From Aliiroseovarius pelagivivens (lineage in GTDB: Bacteria > Pseudomonadota > Alphaproteobacteria > Rhodobacterales > Rhodobacteraceae), in the NCBI RefSeq assembly GCF_900302485.1, contig NZ_OMOI01000001.1, forward strand, positions 496,001-560,000: a stretch of 64,000 nt of DNA. Direction: 5' to 3'. This document shows, piece by piece, positions 56,402 to 63,978 of the stretch. The notes beneath the pieces were generated by a model. It made no database searches. It worked only from the letters and a program-made list of their open reading frames with translations, and was not told the origin of the DNA. Numbering within the stretch: position 1 is the stretch's first letter; each line of letters begins with the position of its first letter. Made by a program: the position numbers and the translations under genes.

Positions 56402-56875
56402 ATGTCGAAACTGTCCCTATGCCGCCGCCACGTTCTGTCCGGTCTGATTGCTTTGCCCGTTGGGGCGACGCTTCTGACGCGTCCGGCTTTTGCCGCCAAC
56501 CCACCTGTCTATGCCGAAGATGGCATCGCTTGGGATGGGCATGACCCCGTCGCCTATTTCACCAAAGGCGCGCCAACGCCGGGAATGGCCGAGTTTTCCT
56601 TGGACCATGACGGCGCAACGGTGCTGTTTTCCAGTGCCGAGACTCGTGACATGTTCGCAGCCGATCCCGCGAAATACGCCCCGCAGTTCGGCGGGTATTG
56701 CGCCTATGCGGCCAGCAAGGGCTATATCGCGCCCACGGTGCCCGAAGCTTGGACCGTCTATGACGACAAGCTCTACCTGAATTTCAGCCTGCGCGCCCGC
56801 GAGCTGTGGTCGCAGGACATCCCCGGCAACATCGCCAAAGGGAATGCGAACTGGCCGGGCATTCTTGAAGGCTGA
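56402..56875 (+). CDS. YHS domain-containing exported protein
   Basis: A 157-residue protein with an N-terminal export signal containing a double arginine (CRRHVLSGLIALPVGATLLTRPAFA), suggestive of Tat export. The mature part holds a YHS-type domain: WDGHDPVAYFTKGAPTPG then FAADPAKYAPQFGGYCAYAASKG, with a cysteine at the usual metal-site position. Such proteins are linked to metal or heme handling in the periplasm. Start 56402 follows AAAGGAGG. Confidence 0.82.
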   Translation: MSKLSLCRRHVLSGLIALPVGATLLTRPAFAANPPVYAEDGIAWDGHDPVAYFTKGAPTPGMAEFSLDHDGATVLFSSAETRDMFAADPAKYAPQFGGYCAYAASKGYIAPTVPEAWTVYDDKLYLNFSLRARELWSQDIPGNIAKGNANWPGILEG

Positions 56876-57001
56876 TCCAGGATGGGCGGTTCACAAGTGT
56901 TTTACCACCCCTTCCAATTCCGCCCTGCCATCATATCTGTTTAACAGAGGCCAGACTGTGGAACGTCTGGAACCTCATTCACTGTCCCTCGTTCCACCAA
57001 C

Positions 57002-57040
57002 TGCGCCCGAGGCATACTCCCCTCGGGCGCTTTTTCTTTT
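57002..57040 (+). terminator. Strong intrinsic terminator downstream of the YHS gene
   Basis: GCGCCCGAG (57002-57010) pairs with CTCGGGCGC (57021-57029), followed by TTTTTCTTTT. It lies about 125 bases after the YHS stop. The intervening DNA has further short stems (CCAGAC/GTCTGG, 56951-56970; TGGAAC/GTTCCA), so it may end a small 3' RNA. Confidence 0.88.
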
Positions 57041-57081
57041 ACGGTCTTGGAATGGGCGTACCCGGTGCTTAGTTGGGGGGG

Positions 57082-57534
57082 ATGACCCAGACAGATATCG
57101 ACACCCGCCTTCACAATATCCTGACATCCACCCGCATGATCGGCCTTGTCGGCCTGTCGCACAAACCCGATCGCGCCAGCAATCGCGTGGCCGGGTTTCT
57201 GACTGCGAAGGGCTATCGCGTGATTGGCGTTAACCCCGGATTGGCCGGGCAAGAGATGTTTGGTGAGACCGTAGTGGCGTCCATTGCCGATCTGCCCGAC
57301 GAAACCGATATGATCGACCTGTTCCGCCGGTCCGAGGCTATTGAGCCTCTTGTGGACGAGGCACTGGCGCATTTGCCGAACCTGCGCACCGTCTGGATGC
57401 AGCTGGAGATCTTCAACGCCGCCGCACGGGCGAAAGCCGAAGCGCGTGGGGTCGAGGTGGTCGAGGATCGCTGCCCCGCGATCGAGTATCCGCGCCTGAT
57501 TGGGACGGACGCGCTGGCGGAATTGGTAGGGTAA
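57082..57534 (+). CDS. CoA-binding domain protein (YccU-like)
   Basis: A 150-residue protein with a CoA-binding Rossmann fold: TRMIGLVGLSHKPDRASNRVAGFLTAKGYRVIGVNPG near residues 20-55, DETDMIDLFRRSEAI and WMQLEIFNAAA. It is the stand-alone version of the domain found in succinyl-CoA synthetase alpha; function unknown. Start at 57082. Its stop codon is followed immediately by the second copy of the composite intergenic element. Confidence 0.85.
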   Translation: MTQTDIDTRLHNILTSTRMIGLVGLSHKPDRASNRVAGFLTAKGYRVIGVNPGLAGQEMFGETVVASIADLPDETDMIDLFRRSEAIEPLVDEALAHLPNLRTVWMQLEIFNAAARAKAEARGVEVVEDRCPAIEYPRLIGTDALAELVG

Positions 57535-57597
57535 GGGGCGTTGCCCCTCTGCGCTACGCGCATTCACCCCAGGATATTTTTGGCAAGAAAATAAGAG
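57535..57597 (+). repeat. Composite intergenic element, copy 2
   Basis: Directly after the stop codon: hairpin GGGGC-GTT-GCCCC (57535-57547), hairpin TGCGC-TAC-GCGCA (57550-57562), then TTCACCCCAGGATAT (57563-57577) and TTTTGGCAAGAAAATAAGAG. Compared with copy 1 at 36126-36186, the first stem and the CACCCC..GATAT block are conserved while the second stem has changed on both sides. It fills the whole 64-base gap to the convergent hisE gene. Confidence 0.7.
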
Positions 57598-57598
57598 C

Positions 57599-57913
57599 TT
57601 ACGGCTGGCGAGCCGCTTTTTCTGCGATGCCCGAGGTGCCTTCACGGCGTTCAAGCTCGGCCAGAACGTCCTCCAGCGCCACGTCGCGCGCAGCGAGCAT
57701 GACGAGCAGGTGATAGAGCACGTCTGCGGCCTCGGCGGTCAGGTTTTCGCGGTCGTTTTTGGCGGCGGCGATGATGGCTTCGATCGCCTCTTCCCCGAAT
57801 TTCTCGGCGCATTTCTCCGGACCTTTGGCCAGCAGTTTGGCGGTCCAGCTGCTGTCGGGGTCAGCGGATTTGCGCGCCTCGATCGTGGCGGCGAGTTTGG
57901 TCAGGATGCTCAT
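57599..57913 (-). CDS. hisE: Phosphoribosyl-ATP pyrophosphatase
   Basis: HisE hydrolyses PR-ATP to PR-AMP, step two of histidine synthesis. The 104-residue protein has the all-alpha MazG-like motif [13 protein letters not shown] with metal-binding glutamates, followed by [18 protein letters not shown]. It overlaps hisF by four bases and ends the his operon. HisI is not in this window. Confidence 0.95.
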   Translation of the reverse strand: MSILTKLAATIEARKSADPDSSWTAKLLAKGPEKCAEKFGEEAIEAIIAAAKNDRENLTAEAADVLYHLLVMLAARDVALEDVLAELERREGTSGIAEKAARQP

Positions 57914-58707
57914 GTCAGCCTCATCGGAATGCCAGCGGCGGCCATGTGTTCCTTGGCCTCGCGGATGGTGTAGTCGCCAAAGTGGAAGATGGATGCGGCC
58001 AGCACGGCGCTTGCCCCGCCTTCGGTCACGCCTTCGACTAGGTGGTCCAGATTGCCAACCCCGCCCGACGCGATTACCGGCACATGCACGGCGTCCGAAA
58101 TGGCGCGGGTCAGCGGCAGGTTAAAGCCTGCGCGGGTGCCGTCGCGGTCCATCGAGGTCAACAGGATTTCACCCGCACCCTTTTGTTCCATCAACTTAGC
58201 GAATTCGACTGCGTCGATTGGGGTGCCGTCTGCATCCAATGCAGGTTTGCGCCCGCCATGGGTGAAGATGCCCCATTTGTTGGGCTTTCCATCCGCATCA
58301 TGGCCTATGGTCTTGGCGTCGATGGCGACCACGATGCACTGGCTGCCAAAACGATCTGCAGCACGTGCGATCACGTCGGGATCGGCAACAGCGGCCGAAT
58401 TGAAGCTGACCTTGTCGGCGCCGGCCAAAAGCAGATCCCGCACGTCTTCGGGGCTGCGCACACCTCCGCCGATGGTCAGCGGCATGAAGCACTGTTCGGC
58501 TGTGCGGGTGGCCAAATCATACATGGTGCCGCGGTTTTCATGGGTCGCTTTGATGTCGAGGAAGCACAGTTCGTCGGCCCCGGCAGCGTCATAGGCGCGT
58601 GCCTGTTCCACCGGGTCGCCCGCGTCGATCAGATCGACGAAGTTGACGCCTTTCACCGTGCGGCCCTCGGCCACGTCGAGACAGGGGATGATGCGAGTTT
58701 TCAGCAT
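57910..58707 (-). CDS. hisF: Imidazole glycerol phosphate synthase, cyclase subunit
   Basis: A 265-residue TIM barrel that, with HisH, forms imidazole glycerol phosphate and AICAR. It has catalytic Asp11 in [19 protein letters not shown], the second catalytic aspartate in [11 protein letters not shown], and the phosphate sites GGGVRS and ASGGVGN. An insert [15 protein letters not shown] is typical. Three bases separate it from hisA. Confidence 0.96.
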   Translation of the reverse strand: MLKTRIIPCLDVAEGRTVKGVNFVDLIDAGDPVEQARAYDAAGADELCFLDIKATHENRGTMYDLATRTAEQCFMPLTIGGGVRSPEDVRDLLLAGADKVSFNSAAVADPDVIARAADRFGSQCIVVAIDAKTIGHDADGKPNKWGIFTHGGRKPALDADGTPIDAVEFAKLMEQKGAGEILLTSMDRDGTRAGFNLPLTRAISDAVHVPVIASGGVGNLDHLVEGVTEGGASAVLAASIFHFGDYTIREAKEHMAAAGIPMRLT

Positions 58708-58710
58708 GTA

Positions 58711-59433
58711 TCAGCCTTTCAGGACGTCCAACGCCTCTTTCAAATCAATCGCGCCATCATACAGCGCGCGGCCCGAGATGGCGCCGTTCAGGGACGCGCC
58801 GCAGGATTTCAATGTGCGCAGGTCGTCCAGCGAGCTTACGCCGCCCGATGCGATGACGGGGATCGAGACTGCGCGGGCCAGTTCGGCGGTGGCCTCGGTG
58901 TTCGGGCCTTGCATCGCGCCGTCGCGGTTGATGTCGGTATAGATGATGGCGCAGACGCCTGCGTCCTCGAACGACTTGGCAAGGTCGGTGACCATGACGT
59001 CGGTTTCCTCGGCCCAGCCTTTGGTGGCGACGCGCCCGTCGCGTGCGTCGATGCCTACGGCGACTTTGCCCGGGAAAGCACGGGCGGCTTCGCGGACCAG
59101 ATCGGGGTTTTCGACGGCGACTGTGCCAAGGATCACGCGGGACAGGCCCTTTTCGATCCAGCCTTCGATGGTGGCCATGTCGCGGATGCCGCCGCCCAAC
59201 TGGGCAGGCACGTCGATCGCGCCAAGGATCGCCTCGACTGCGGCGCCGTTTACCGGCTCGCCTGCGAAAGCACCATTCAGGTCGACAAGGTGGATCCACT
59301 CGCAGCCTGCGTCCTGAAACGCCCGCGCCTGAGCTGCCGGATCATCGTTGAACACGGTGGCTTCTTCCATCTCGCCGCGCAGCAAGCGTACGCATTGGCC
59401 GTCTTTCAGGTCGATGGCAGGATAGAGGATCAT
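58711..59433 (-). CDS. hisA: ProFAR isomerase
   Basis: A 240-residue TIM barrel performing the Amadori rearrangement of Pro[25 protein letters not shown] carries the first catalytic aspartate, and [18 protein letters not shown] the second; the phosphate loops GGGIRD and ASGGVSS are visible. The start at 59433 follows GGAG. Upstream in-frame residues to 59526 are not conserved in type. Between hisA and hisH lies an oppositely oriented DUF2147 gene. Confidence 0.95.
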   Translation of the reverse strand: MILYPAIDLKDGQCVRLLRGEMEEATVFNDDPAAQARAFQDAGCEWIHLVDLNGAFAGEPVNGAAVEAILGAIDVPAQLGGGIRDMATIEGWIEKGLSRVILGTVAVENPDLVREAARAFPGKVAVGIDARDGRVATKGWAEETDVMVTDLAKSFEDAGVCAIIYTDINRDGAMQGPNTEATAELARAVSIPVIASGGVSSLDDLRTLKSCGASLNGAISGRALYDGAIDLKEALDVLKG

Positions 59434-59573
59434 GGCAGGCGCTCCGTTAGCATGTCGATTGCGGTGCTTTTTACATGGACAAGGGGGAAAGCCAAGCGCG
59501 ACCTCCCGTGACGTCATACTTGCCACAGCACCGTCGGGGGCGGCAGGATAACCGGCAAAACAGGGAGGTAACT

Positions 59574-59957
59574 ATGAAACGAGTGATTGCGGCAGCGGCG
59601 CTTGCGGTGGGTCTGGCCGGGCCTGCCATGGCTGAACCGGTGCTGGGTGTGTGGAAAACGCAAGTGGACGATGGTGCCTATGCACATGTCACCTTCTCGC
59701 AATGCGGGGCCGCTTTGTGCGGCGTGATTTCTAAAGCCTTTGATGCAAGCGGAGAGATCAGTACGCCCAATATCGGGAAGCAATTGGTTTGGGATATGCA
59801 AGCCAATGGCAACGGCAAGTATTCGGGTGGCAAAATCTGGCAGCCGTCGACGGACAAGGTCTATAAGTCGAAGATGACGCTGTCGGGATCGACGTTGAAA
59901 GTAGCGGGCTGTGTGGGGCCGATCTGCAAGAAGCAGACATGGTCGCGTGTGCAGTGA
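59574..59957 (+). CDS. DUF2147 family exported protein
   Basis: A 127-residue protein with a clear signal peptide (MKRVIAAAALAVGLAGPAMA) and the DUF2147 core: VLGVWKTQVDDGAYAHVTFSQCGAALCGVIS and GGKIWQPSTDKVYKSKMTLSGSTLKVAGCVGPICKKQTWSRV. Four cysteines suggest two disulfides in the periplasm. Function is unknown. It has its own GGGAGG ribosome site and a strong terminator, and interrupts the his operon on the opposite strand. Confidence 0.87.
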   Translation: MKRVIAAAALAVGLAGPAMAEPVLGVWKTQVDDGAYAHVTFSQCGAALCGVISKAFDASGEISTPNIGKQLVWDMQANGNGKYSGGKIWQPSTDKVYKSKMTLSGSTLKVAGCVGPICKKQTWSRVQ

Positions 59958-59993
59958 CGCGCTGACGATTTTCGGAACCAGTACTCCATAAGC

Positions 59994-60022
59994 AAAGGGC
60001 GCCCGATGAGGCGCCCTTTTCG
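59994..60022. terminator. Terminator between DUF2147 gene and hisH
   Basis: AAAGGGCGCC (59994-60003) pairs perfectly with GGCGCCCTTT (60010-60019) around a six-base loop and is followed by T residues. It can act for both convergent genes, which raises the question of how hisA is transcribed. Confidence 0.88.
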
Positions 60023-60023
60023 T

Positions 60024-60662
60024 TTACGGTGTCCAGGTCAGGAAATTGGCGATCATCCGAAGCCCTGCGTCCTGGCTTTTTTCCGGGTGGAATTGCATGC
60101 CGATCATGTTGTCTCGTCCGACAATGGCGGTGATGTCGCCAGCATAATCGCAATGGGCCAGACGTTCAGCAGCGTTATCCACGACGAAGTGATACGAGTG
60201 CACGAAATAGGCGTGATCGCCGGTCGTCACACCATCAAGGACCGGGTGATCGCTGTCGATCACCAGATCGTTCCAGCCCATATGCGGCACTTTCAGCGCC
60301 GGGTCAGCCGGGGTGATTTTCCGCACGTGGCCCTTGATCCAGTCAAATCCGTCCGTGTCCTGATATTCGTGGCTAACCGTGGCCAGCATCTGCATACCGA
60401 CGCAGATCCCCATGAAGGGGCGGCCCTGACGGATTACAGCCTCTTCCAGCGCTTCATAGATGCCGCGATGGTCGGAAAGCTGTTGGCGGCAGGCTGGGAA
60501 AGCTCCGTCGCCGGGCAGGACGATCCGGTCAGCGCGGGCAACATCCTCGGGCTTGGTTGATACGATCACGTCGCCTGCATTCGTCTCGGCTGCCATGCGT
60601 TGAAACGCTTTTTCGGCCGAGTGCAGGTTGCCGCTGTCATAGTCGATGATCACGGTCAGCAT
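60024..60662 (-). CDS. hisH: Imidazole glycerol phosphate synthase, glutamine amidotransferase subunit
   Basis: A 212-residue class I amidotransferase that supplies ammonia to HisF. The nucleophile cysteine lies in PFMGICVGMQML near residue 84, and the His/Glu pair in GMQFHPEKSQ near the C-terminus. N-terminal IDYDSGNLHSAEKAFQRM is canonical. It lies 24 bases after hisB. Confidence 0.95.
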   Translation of the reverse strand: MLTVIIDYDSGNLHSAEKAFQRMAAETNAGDVIVSTKPEDVARADRIVLPGDGAFPACRQQLSDHRGIYEALEEAVIRQGRPFMGICVGMQMLATVSHEYQDTDGFDWIKGHVRKITPADPALKVPHMGWNDLVIDSDHPVLDGVTTGDHAYFVHSYHFVVDNAAERLAHCDYAGDITAIVGRDNMIGMQFHPEKSQDAGLRMIANFLTWTP

Positions 60663-60686
60663 ATCAGTCTCCGGGTCGGGTGTGCT

Positions 60687-61274
60687 TTACAGCGCGCCCT
60701 TGGTCGAGGGGATGGCGTCCGCTTTGCGTGGATCGGTTTCGACGGCCACGCGAAGGGCGCGTGCCACAGCCTTGAACGCGGCTTCGGCCACGTGGTGGGC
60801 ATTGAAGCCGTGAATCTGGTCGATGTGCAGCGTGATGCCGCCGTGGGTCGCCAGCGCTTGGAAGAACTCGCGCACCAGCTCGGTGTCGAAGTTGCCGATC
60901 TTGGGGGCAGCGAAATCCACATTCCAGATCAGGAAGGGGCGGGCAGACAGATCCAGCGCCGCACGTACCTGCGCGTCATCCATTGGCAGGTGGCATTCGC
61001 CATAGCGACGGATGCCCTTCTTGTCGCCAAGTGCTTCAACCAGCGCCTGCCCAATGGCAATCCCGGTGTCTTCGACCGTGTGATGGTCGTCGATATGCAG
61101 ATCCCCTTCGGCGCGGATCGTCATGTCGATCAGCGAGTGGCGCGACAACTGGTCCAGCATGTGGTCGAAGAAACCCACACCGGTCTGGTTGTCATACTGG
61201 CCGGTCCCGTCGAGGTTCAGCTCGACCGAGATCGCGGTCTCAGCGGTTTTGCGAGTGATCGTAGCGCGCCGCAT
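60687..61274 (-). CDS. hisB: Imidazoleglycerol-phosphate dehydratase
   Basis: A 195-residue monofunctional HisB with metal-binding histidine clusters [30 protein letters not shown] and, near the end, [21 protein letters not shown]. It is the first his gene in this transcript. A CGCCCC/GGGGCG repeat around 61299-61315 encloses a TATAAG box on the minus strand and may be its promoter. Confidence 0.95.
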   Translation of the reverse strand: MRRATITRKTAETAISVELNLDGTGQYDNQTGVGFFDHMLDQLSRHSLIDMTIRAEGDLHIDDHHTVEDTGIAIGQALVEALGDKKGIRRYGECHLPMDDAQVRAALDLSARPFLIWNVDFAAPKIGNFDTELVREFFQALATHGGITLHIDQIHGFNAHHVAEAAFKAVARALRVAVETDPRKADAIPSTKGAL

Positions 61275-61391
61275 GGGAAATCCTTCTTTTGCTTGCGCCC
61301 CTTATAGGGGCGGAGGACGTCGGCGAAAAGACGGCAAACTCAACGAAACGGCGCGCTGTGGTCTAAGCGCCCCAAATCCGTTTTGGTGCTA

Positions 61392-61411
61392 CGGACGGGA
61401 AACCCCGTCCG
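61392..61411 (-). terminator. Stem-loop after the GNAT-like gene
   Basis: CGGACGGG and CCCGTCCG pair around a four-base loop eight bases downstream of the GNAT-like stop. Only a weak T-tract follows on the minus strand, so termination before hisB may be incomplete. Confidence 0.5.
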
Positions 61412-61418
61412 CGCGGGA

Positions 61419-62135
61419 TTACGCGGCCTGAGACATCACGAACTCGCGCGGGCAGATTTCCATCAGGAAGTTCAGGTCTTCGCGGGACATATACGTCAAG
61501 AAACCACGAATCACCGTATTCAGCTCGCGCGTGTGAAGTTCCAGCGCGCCGGGTTCGCAATGCATGTAACCCTCGCGCTCGGCGAGCCCCCGGAAGGCAT
61601 GATGTTGGGCCATGAAACCAAACACATGATCGGGGGACCAGCGCAGCAGGCTTGTTGCCAAGGCGAACCGGGCCAGAATCCCGGGAAGCCCTGTTCCGCG
61701 ATACCTTTCGCTGCTTTCGACCCAAAGATCTCCGTGATAGCAAATTCTCCCGGTGATCCGCTTTGCGCCTGGACCCGCGCGATACATGCTGCGGCTCATG
61801 TCCAGAGTGTACCCCGGTGGTGCAAACCGTTGAAAATTCTCGCTAAGATAGTCCGAAAGGTACATATCAGACATATCGATCATGCGCATTGCCTGCGAGT
61901 GCATCATCTTGCCCTCGCTGTCCCAACCAGCGATCCAGAACCCGTTGTCCTCGGTCAGCTTTTGGACCTCTGGATCAAACGCCAATCCCAGCGGAAGATT
62001 GGTCCGGTGTTCGGCAATGTAACTTGCATAAAGATCGAAATCTGTCCCGATTTCGATCATCACCCCTTTGTCAGTGATAATATCTAGCATGCGTGTAACG
62101 TACTGCGCGCCGGCGAAAGTGTCGTGAATGGTCAT
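61419..62135 (-). CDS. GNAT-like acyltransferase family protein of unknown substrate
   Basis: I do not recognise a named family for this 238-residue protein. Its middle has a GNAT-like layout: a strand with DNGFWIAGWDSEGKMMHSQAMRMID, then DLWVESSERYRGTGLPGILARFALATSLL, where RYRGTG resembles the acetyl-CoA pyrophosphate loop, then DHVFGFMAQHHAFRGLAEREGY. That order is shared by N-acyltransferases, including amino-acid and homoserine-lactone type synthases, but the invariant LuxI residues are not evident. AAGAGG precedes the ATG. It lies 128 bases downstream of an unusual LysR-like regulator on the same strand. Confidence 0.55.
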   Translation of the reverse strand: MTIHDTFAGAQYVTRMLDIITDKGVMIEIGTDFDLYASYIAEHRTNLPLGLAFDPEVQKLTEDNGFWIAGWDSEGKMMHSQAMRMIDMSDMYLSDYLSENFQRFAPPGYTLDMSRSMYRAGPGAKRITGRICYHGDLWVESSERYRGTGLPGILARFALATSLLRWSPDHVFGFMAQHHAFRGLAEREGYMHCEPGALELHTRELNTVIRGFLTYMSREDLNFLMEICPREFVMSQAA

Positions 62136-62263
62136 CGGAACCTCTTATCTCGTGGTCATGACCAAGTTTCGCGCAGTCGCCGCGATTTGTCGAATGAACG
62201 CGCCGCGGTTGAAAATTGTCAACAATATGGCGCGAAATAGACACAGGTACCAAAAAGTTGGTT

Positions 62264-63142
62264 TTAGAATGGTGGTTTTACATCCATTTGCAGTTCCGCT
62301 GGCATCGCAAGCCGCATGTCCTCGGGCAATTCCAGAATTTGAACATTCAACGTGCGATCAATGAGCGTCGCCAATGCCAGATCACCGTCGGCATATCTGC
62401 ACGCCATCACAAGGCGGTGGTACGAGCTTGGCGTCGGGATCCCATCTGACCCATACGGCATATGTGTATGAATGTGGTCAAGACGCACGCTTCGGGTGTT
62501 GGCCACATCATCGAAGGATTGCGTCAGCAGATAGCTGTACCCTTTGTCGGACGGCAAATTGACGGCACTGCGACCAACGGCAGACCTGTATTTTTCCCAC
62601 CCAAACCACGTCGCGAAGGACGATTTCTCGCCCACTTCAGTACAAATCCAATCACCGTTTTGCTGATTGTATCTGAACACCATCAAATAAGGACGCAACT
62701 TGGCGAAACTTGGGCTTTCCAGTTCTCCTTGGGACTGAGCCCAGCAGTGAAACCCAAACTTCAAAAGTTCGGATGAGTTGTCCCAAAGAGAGGTCAGAGG
62801 ATGTTGTTGCAAGAAGTAAGGGATCTTGCCGTCCTGCAACGCCAGATAGTGCAGGCCGTGAACGTGTCTACTTTCGCTGTTTAGCCATGCCTCGCCCCGC
62901 GCCAGAAGTTCCTCTGCTTCTTTAAGAGCGTTCTCTCCGGTTTCGGTCAGCTTGTATTGTCTGTTGTCGAACGAGAAGAGCGGATTTCCCATATATTCTT
63001 CGAGATGGTCAATGTGTCGGCGGACTGTTTGACGCGTGCTTCCAAGGCTTTTGACCGTCTTGGAAAGGTTCAACGTTTGCGCCAATGAGGCGAAAGACCT
63101 CAGCATCTCATAGAGCAGTGCAGGTGCATCACGATGGGTCAT
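62264..63142 (-). CDS. Atypical regulator with LysR-like winged helix
   Basis: A 292-residue protein. Residues 1-80 form a LysR-type winged helix (SFASLAQTLNLSKTVKSLGSTRQTVRRHIDHLEEYMGNPLF followed by LTETGENALKEAEELLARGEAWL). The remaining 200 residues do not look like the LysR periplasmic-binding-type effector domain; the stretch LRPYLMVFRYNQQNGDWICTEVG, then LDHIHTHMPYG and SSYHRLVMACRYADGDLALATLIDRT, has a PAS-like rhythm. This suggests a sensor with a different ligand domain. Start at 63142 follows AGGGAG. Probably regulates itself or the downstream GNAT-like gene. Confidence 0.65.
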   Translation of the reverse strand: MTHRDAPALLYEMLRSFASLAQTLNLSKTVKSLGSTRQTVRRHIDHLEEYMGNPLFSFDNRQYKLTETGENALKEAEELLARGEAWLNSESRHVHGLHYLALQDGKIPYFLQQHPLTSLWDNSSELLKFGFHCWAQSQGELESPSFAKLRPYLMVFRYNQQNGDWICTEVGEKSSFATWFGWEKYRSAVGRSAVNLPSDKGYSYLLTQSFDDVANTRSVRLDHIHTHMPYGSDGIPTPSSYHRLVMACRYADGDLALATLIDRTLNVQILELPEDMRLAMPAELQMDVKPPF

Positions 63143-63373
63143 CTCTGCTCCCTTGATTGTAAACGCATTGTGCACGTAGGCGAAACACTTCACCCAACCT
63201 GCTGAACGGAGGATCTGAAAAACCCTTTAAAAAAAGGCTCTATTCAGACTTGGTAACATAAATCATCCATCATGCAATCAAAAATGTTACATGAATGTTT
63301 ATCCCTCACCAATTGGGTTTCATATCGTTTGGTGCCATTCTCCCTTAGCGGGAAACAATTATGTGGTGAAAAA

Positions 63374-63736
63374 ATGGTACATCCGGTAGATGTTCATGTG
63401 GGAAAGAAAATTCGCGAAGTGCGCCTGCTGCGGGGCATGACGCAAGTTAACGTAGCCGAAAAACTGGGCCTGTCGTTCCAGCAGCTGCAAAAGTACGAAA
63501 CCGGCTATAACCGGGTGTCGGCCAGCAAGATGTTCGAGATTTCGCAATTGCTTGATGTTGAACCGGCCTATTTTTTCGAAGGCCTGCCGCGCTCTGGTAT
63601 GCCCGAGCGCGAAGCACTGGATGAGCGGACAGCCAAGGCCGCACAGGCTCTGTCCTCGATCGCGGATGACAAGATCCGTGCACAGATCCAGTCGATGATT
63701 CACGAACTTGCCGGGCGCCAGTCTCTGAGCGCCTGA
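63374..63736 (+). CDS. XRE family HTH regulator
   Basis: A 120-residue protein with an N-terminal Cro/C1-type helix-turn-helix: HVGKKIREVRLLRGMTQVNVAEKLGLSFQQLQKYETGYNRVSASKMFEISQLLDV. The C-terminal part is an acidic helical tail (EREALDERTAKAAQALSSIADDKIRAQIQSMIHELAG). This compact type is widespread in alphaproteobacteria. The ATG at 63374 follows GTGAAAAA without a strong ribosome site. An upstream GTAACAT/ATGTTAC inverted repeat (about 63252-63289) may be an operator. Confidence 0.85.
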   Translation: MVHPVDVHVGKKIREVRLLRGMTQVNVAEKLGLSFQQLQKYETGYNRVSASKMFEISQLLDVEPAYFFEGLPRSGMPEREALDERTAKAAQALSSIADDKIRAQIQSMIHELAGRQSLSA

Positions 63737-63903
63737 ACCCATAGTCTTCTGAGGGGAAGGATAAATGGGGATAAGGGGATGCGCATTGCGCGTCCCCTTA
63801 CTTTTTGCCGGACGTCATATTTGAGATAAGTGACGCGCGCGCAAACAGACGCGCCGAATGCGGCGGCGCGTGTATATCTATCAATTTTGGGATCTGGTCC
63901 ATT

Positions 63904-63978
63904 TGGAGCGGGCGAGGCGATTCGAACGCCCGACCCTAACCTTGGCAAGGTTATGCTCTACCCCTGAGCTACGCCCGC
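63904..63978 (-). tRNA. tRNA-Gly (GCC)
   Basis: On the minus strand the acceptor GCGGGCG (63978-63972) pairs with CGCCCGC (63914-63908), followed by T and encoded CCA (63906-63904). D arm TAGCTCAGGGGTAGAGCA, anticodon loop TTGCCAA with anticodon GCC, and T arm loop GTTCGAATC are all present. 75 bases with CCA. Confidence 0.96.

Noticed and set aside
61419..62135. LuxI autoinducer synthase
   Set aside because: General GNAT-like layout only; the invariant LuxI residues are not identifiable and no LuxR-type gene is adjacent.
63700..63948. Minus-strand 82-codon open frame near the right end
   Set aside because: It runs through tRNA-Gly and into the XRE gene and has no family features.
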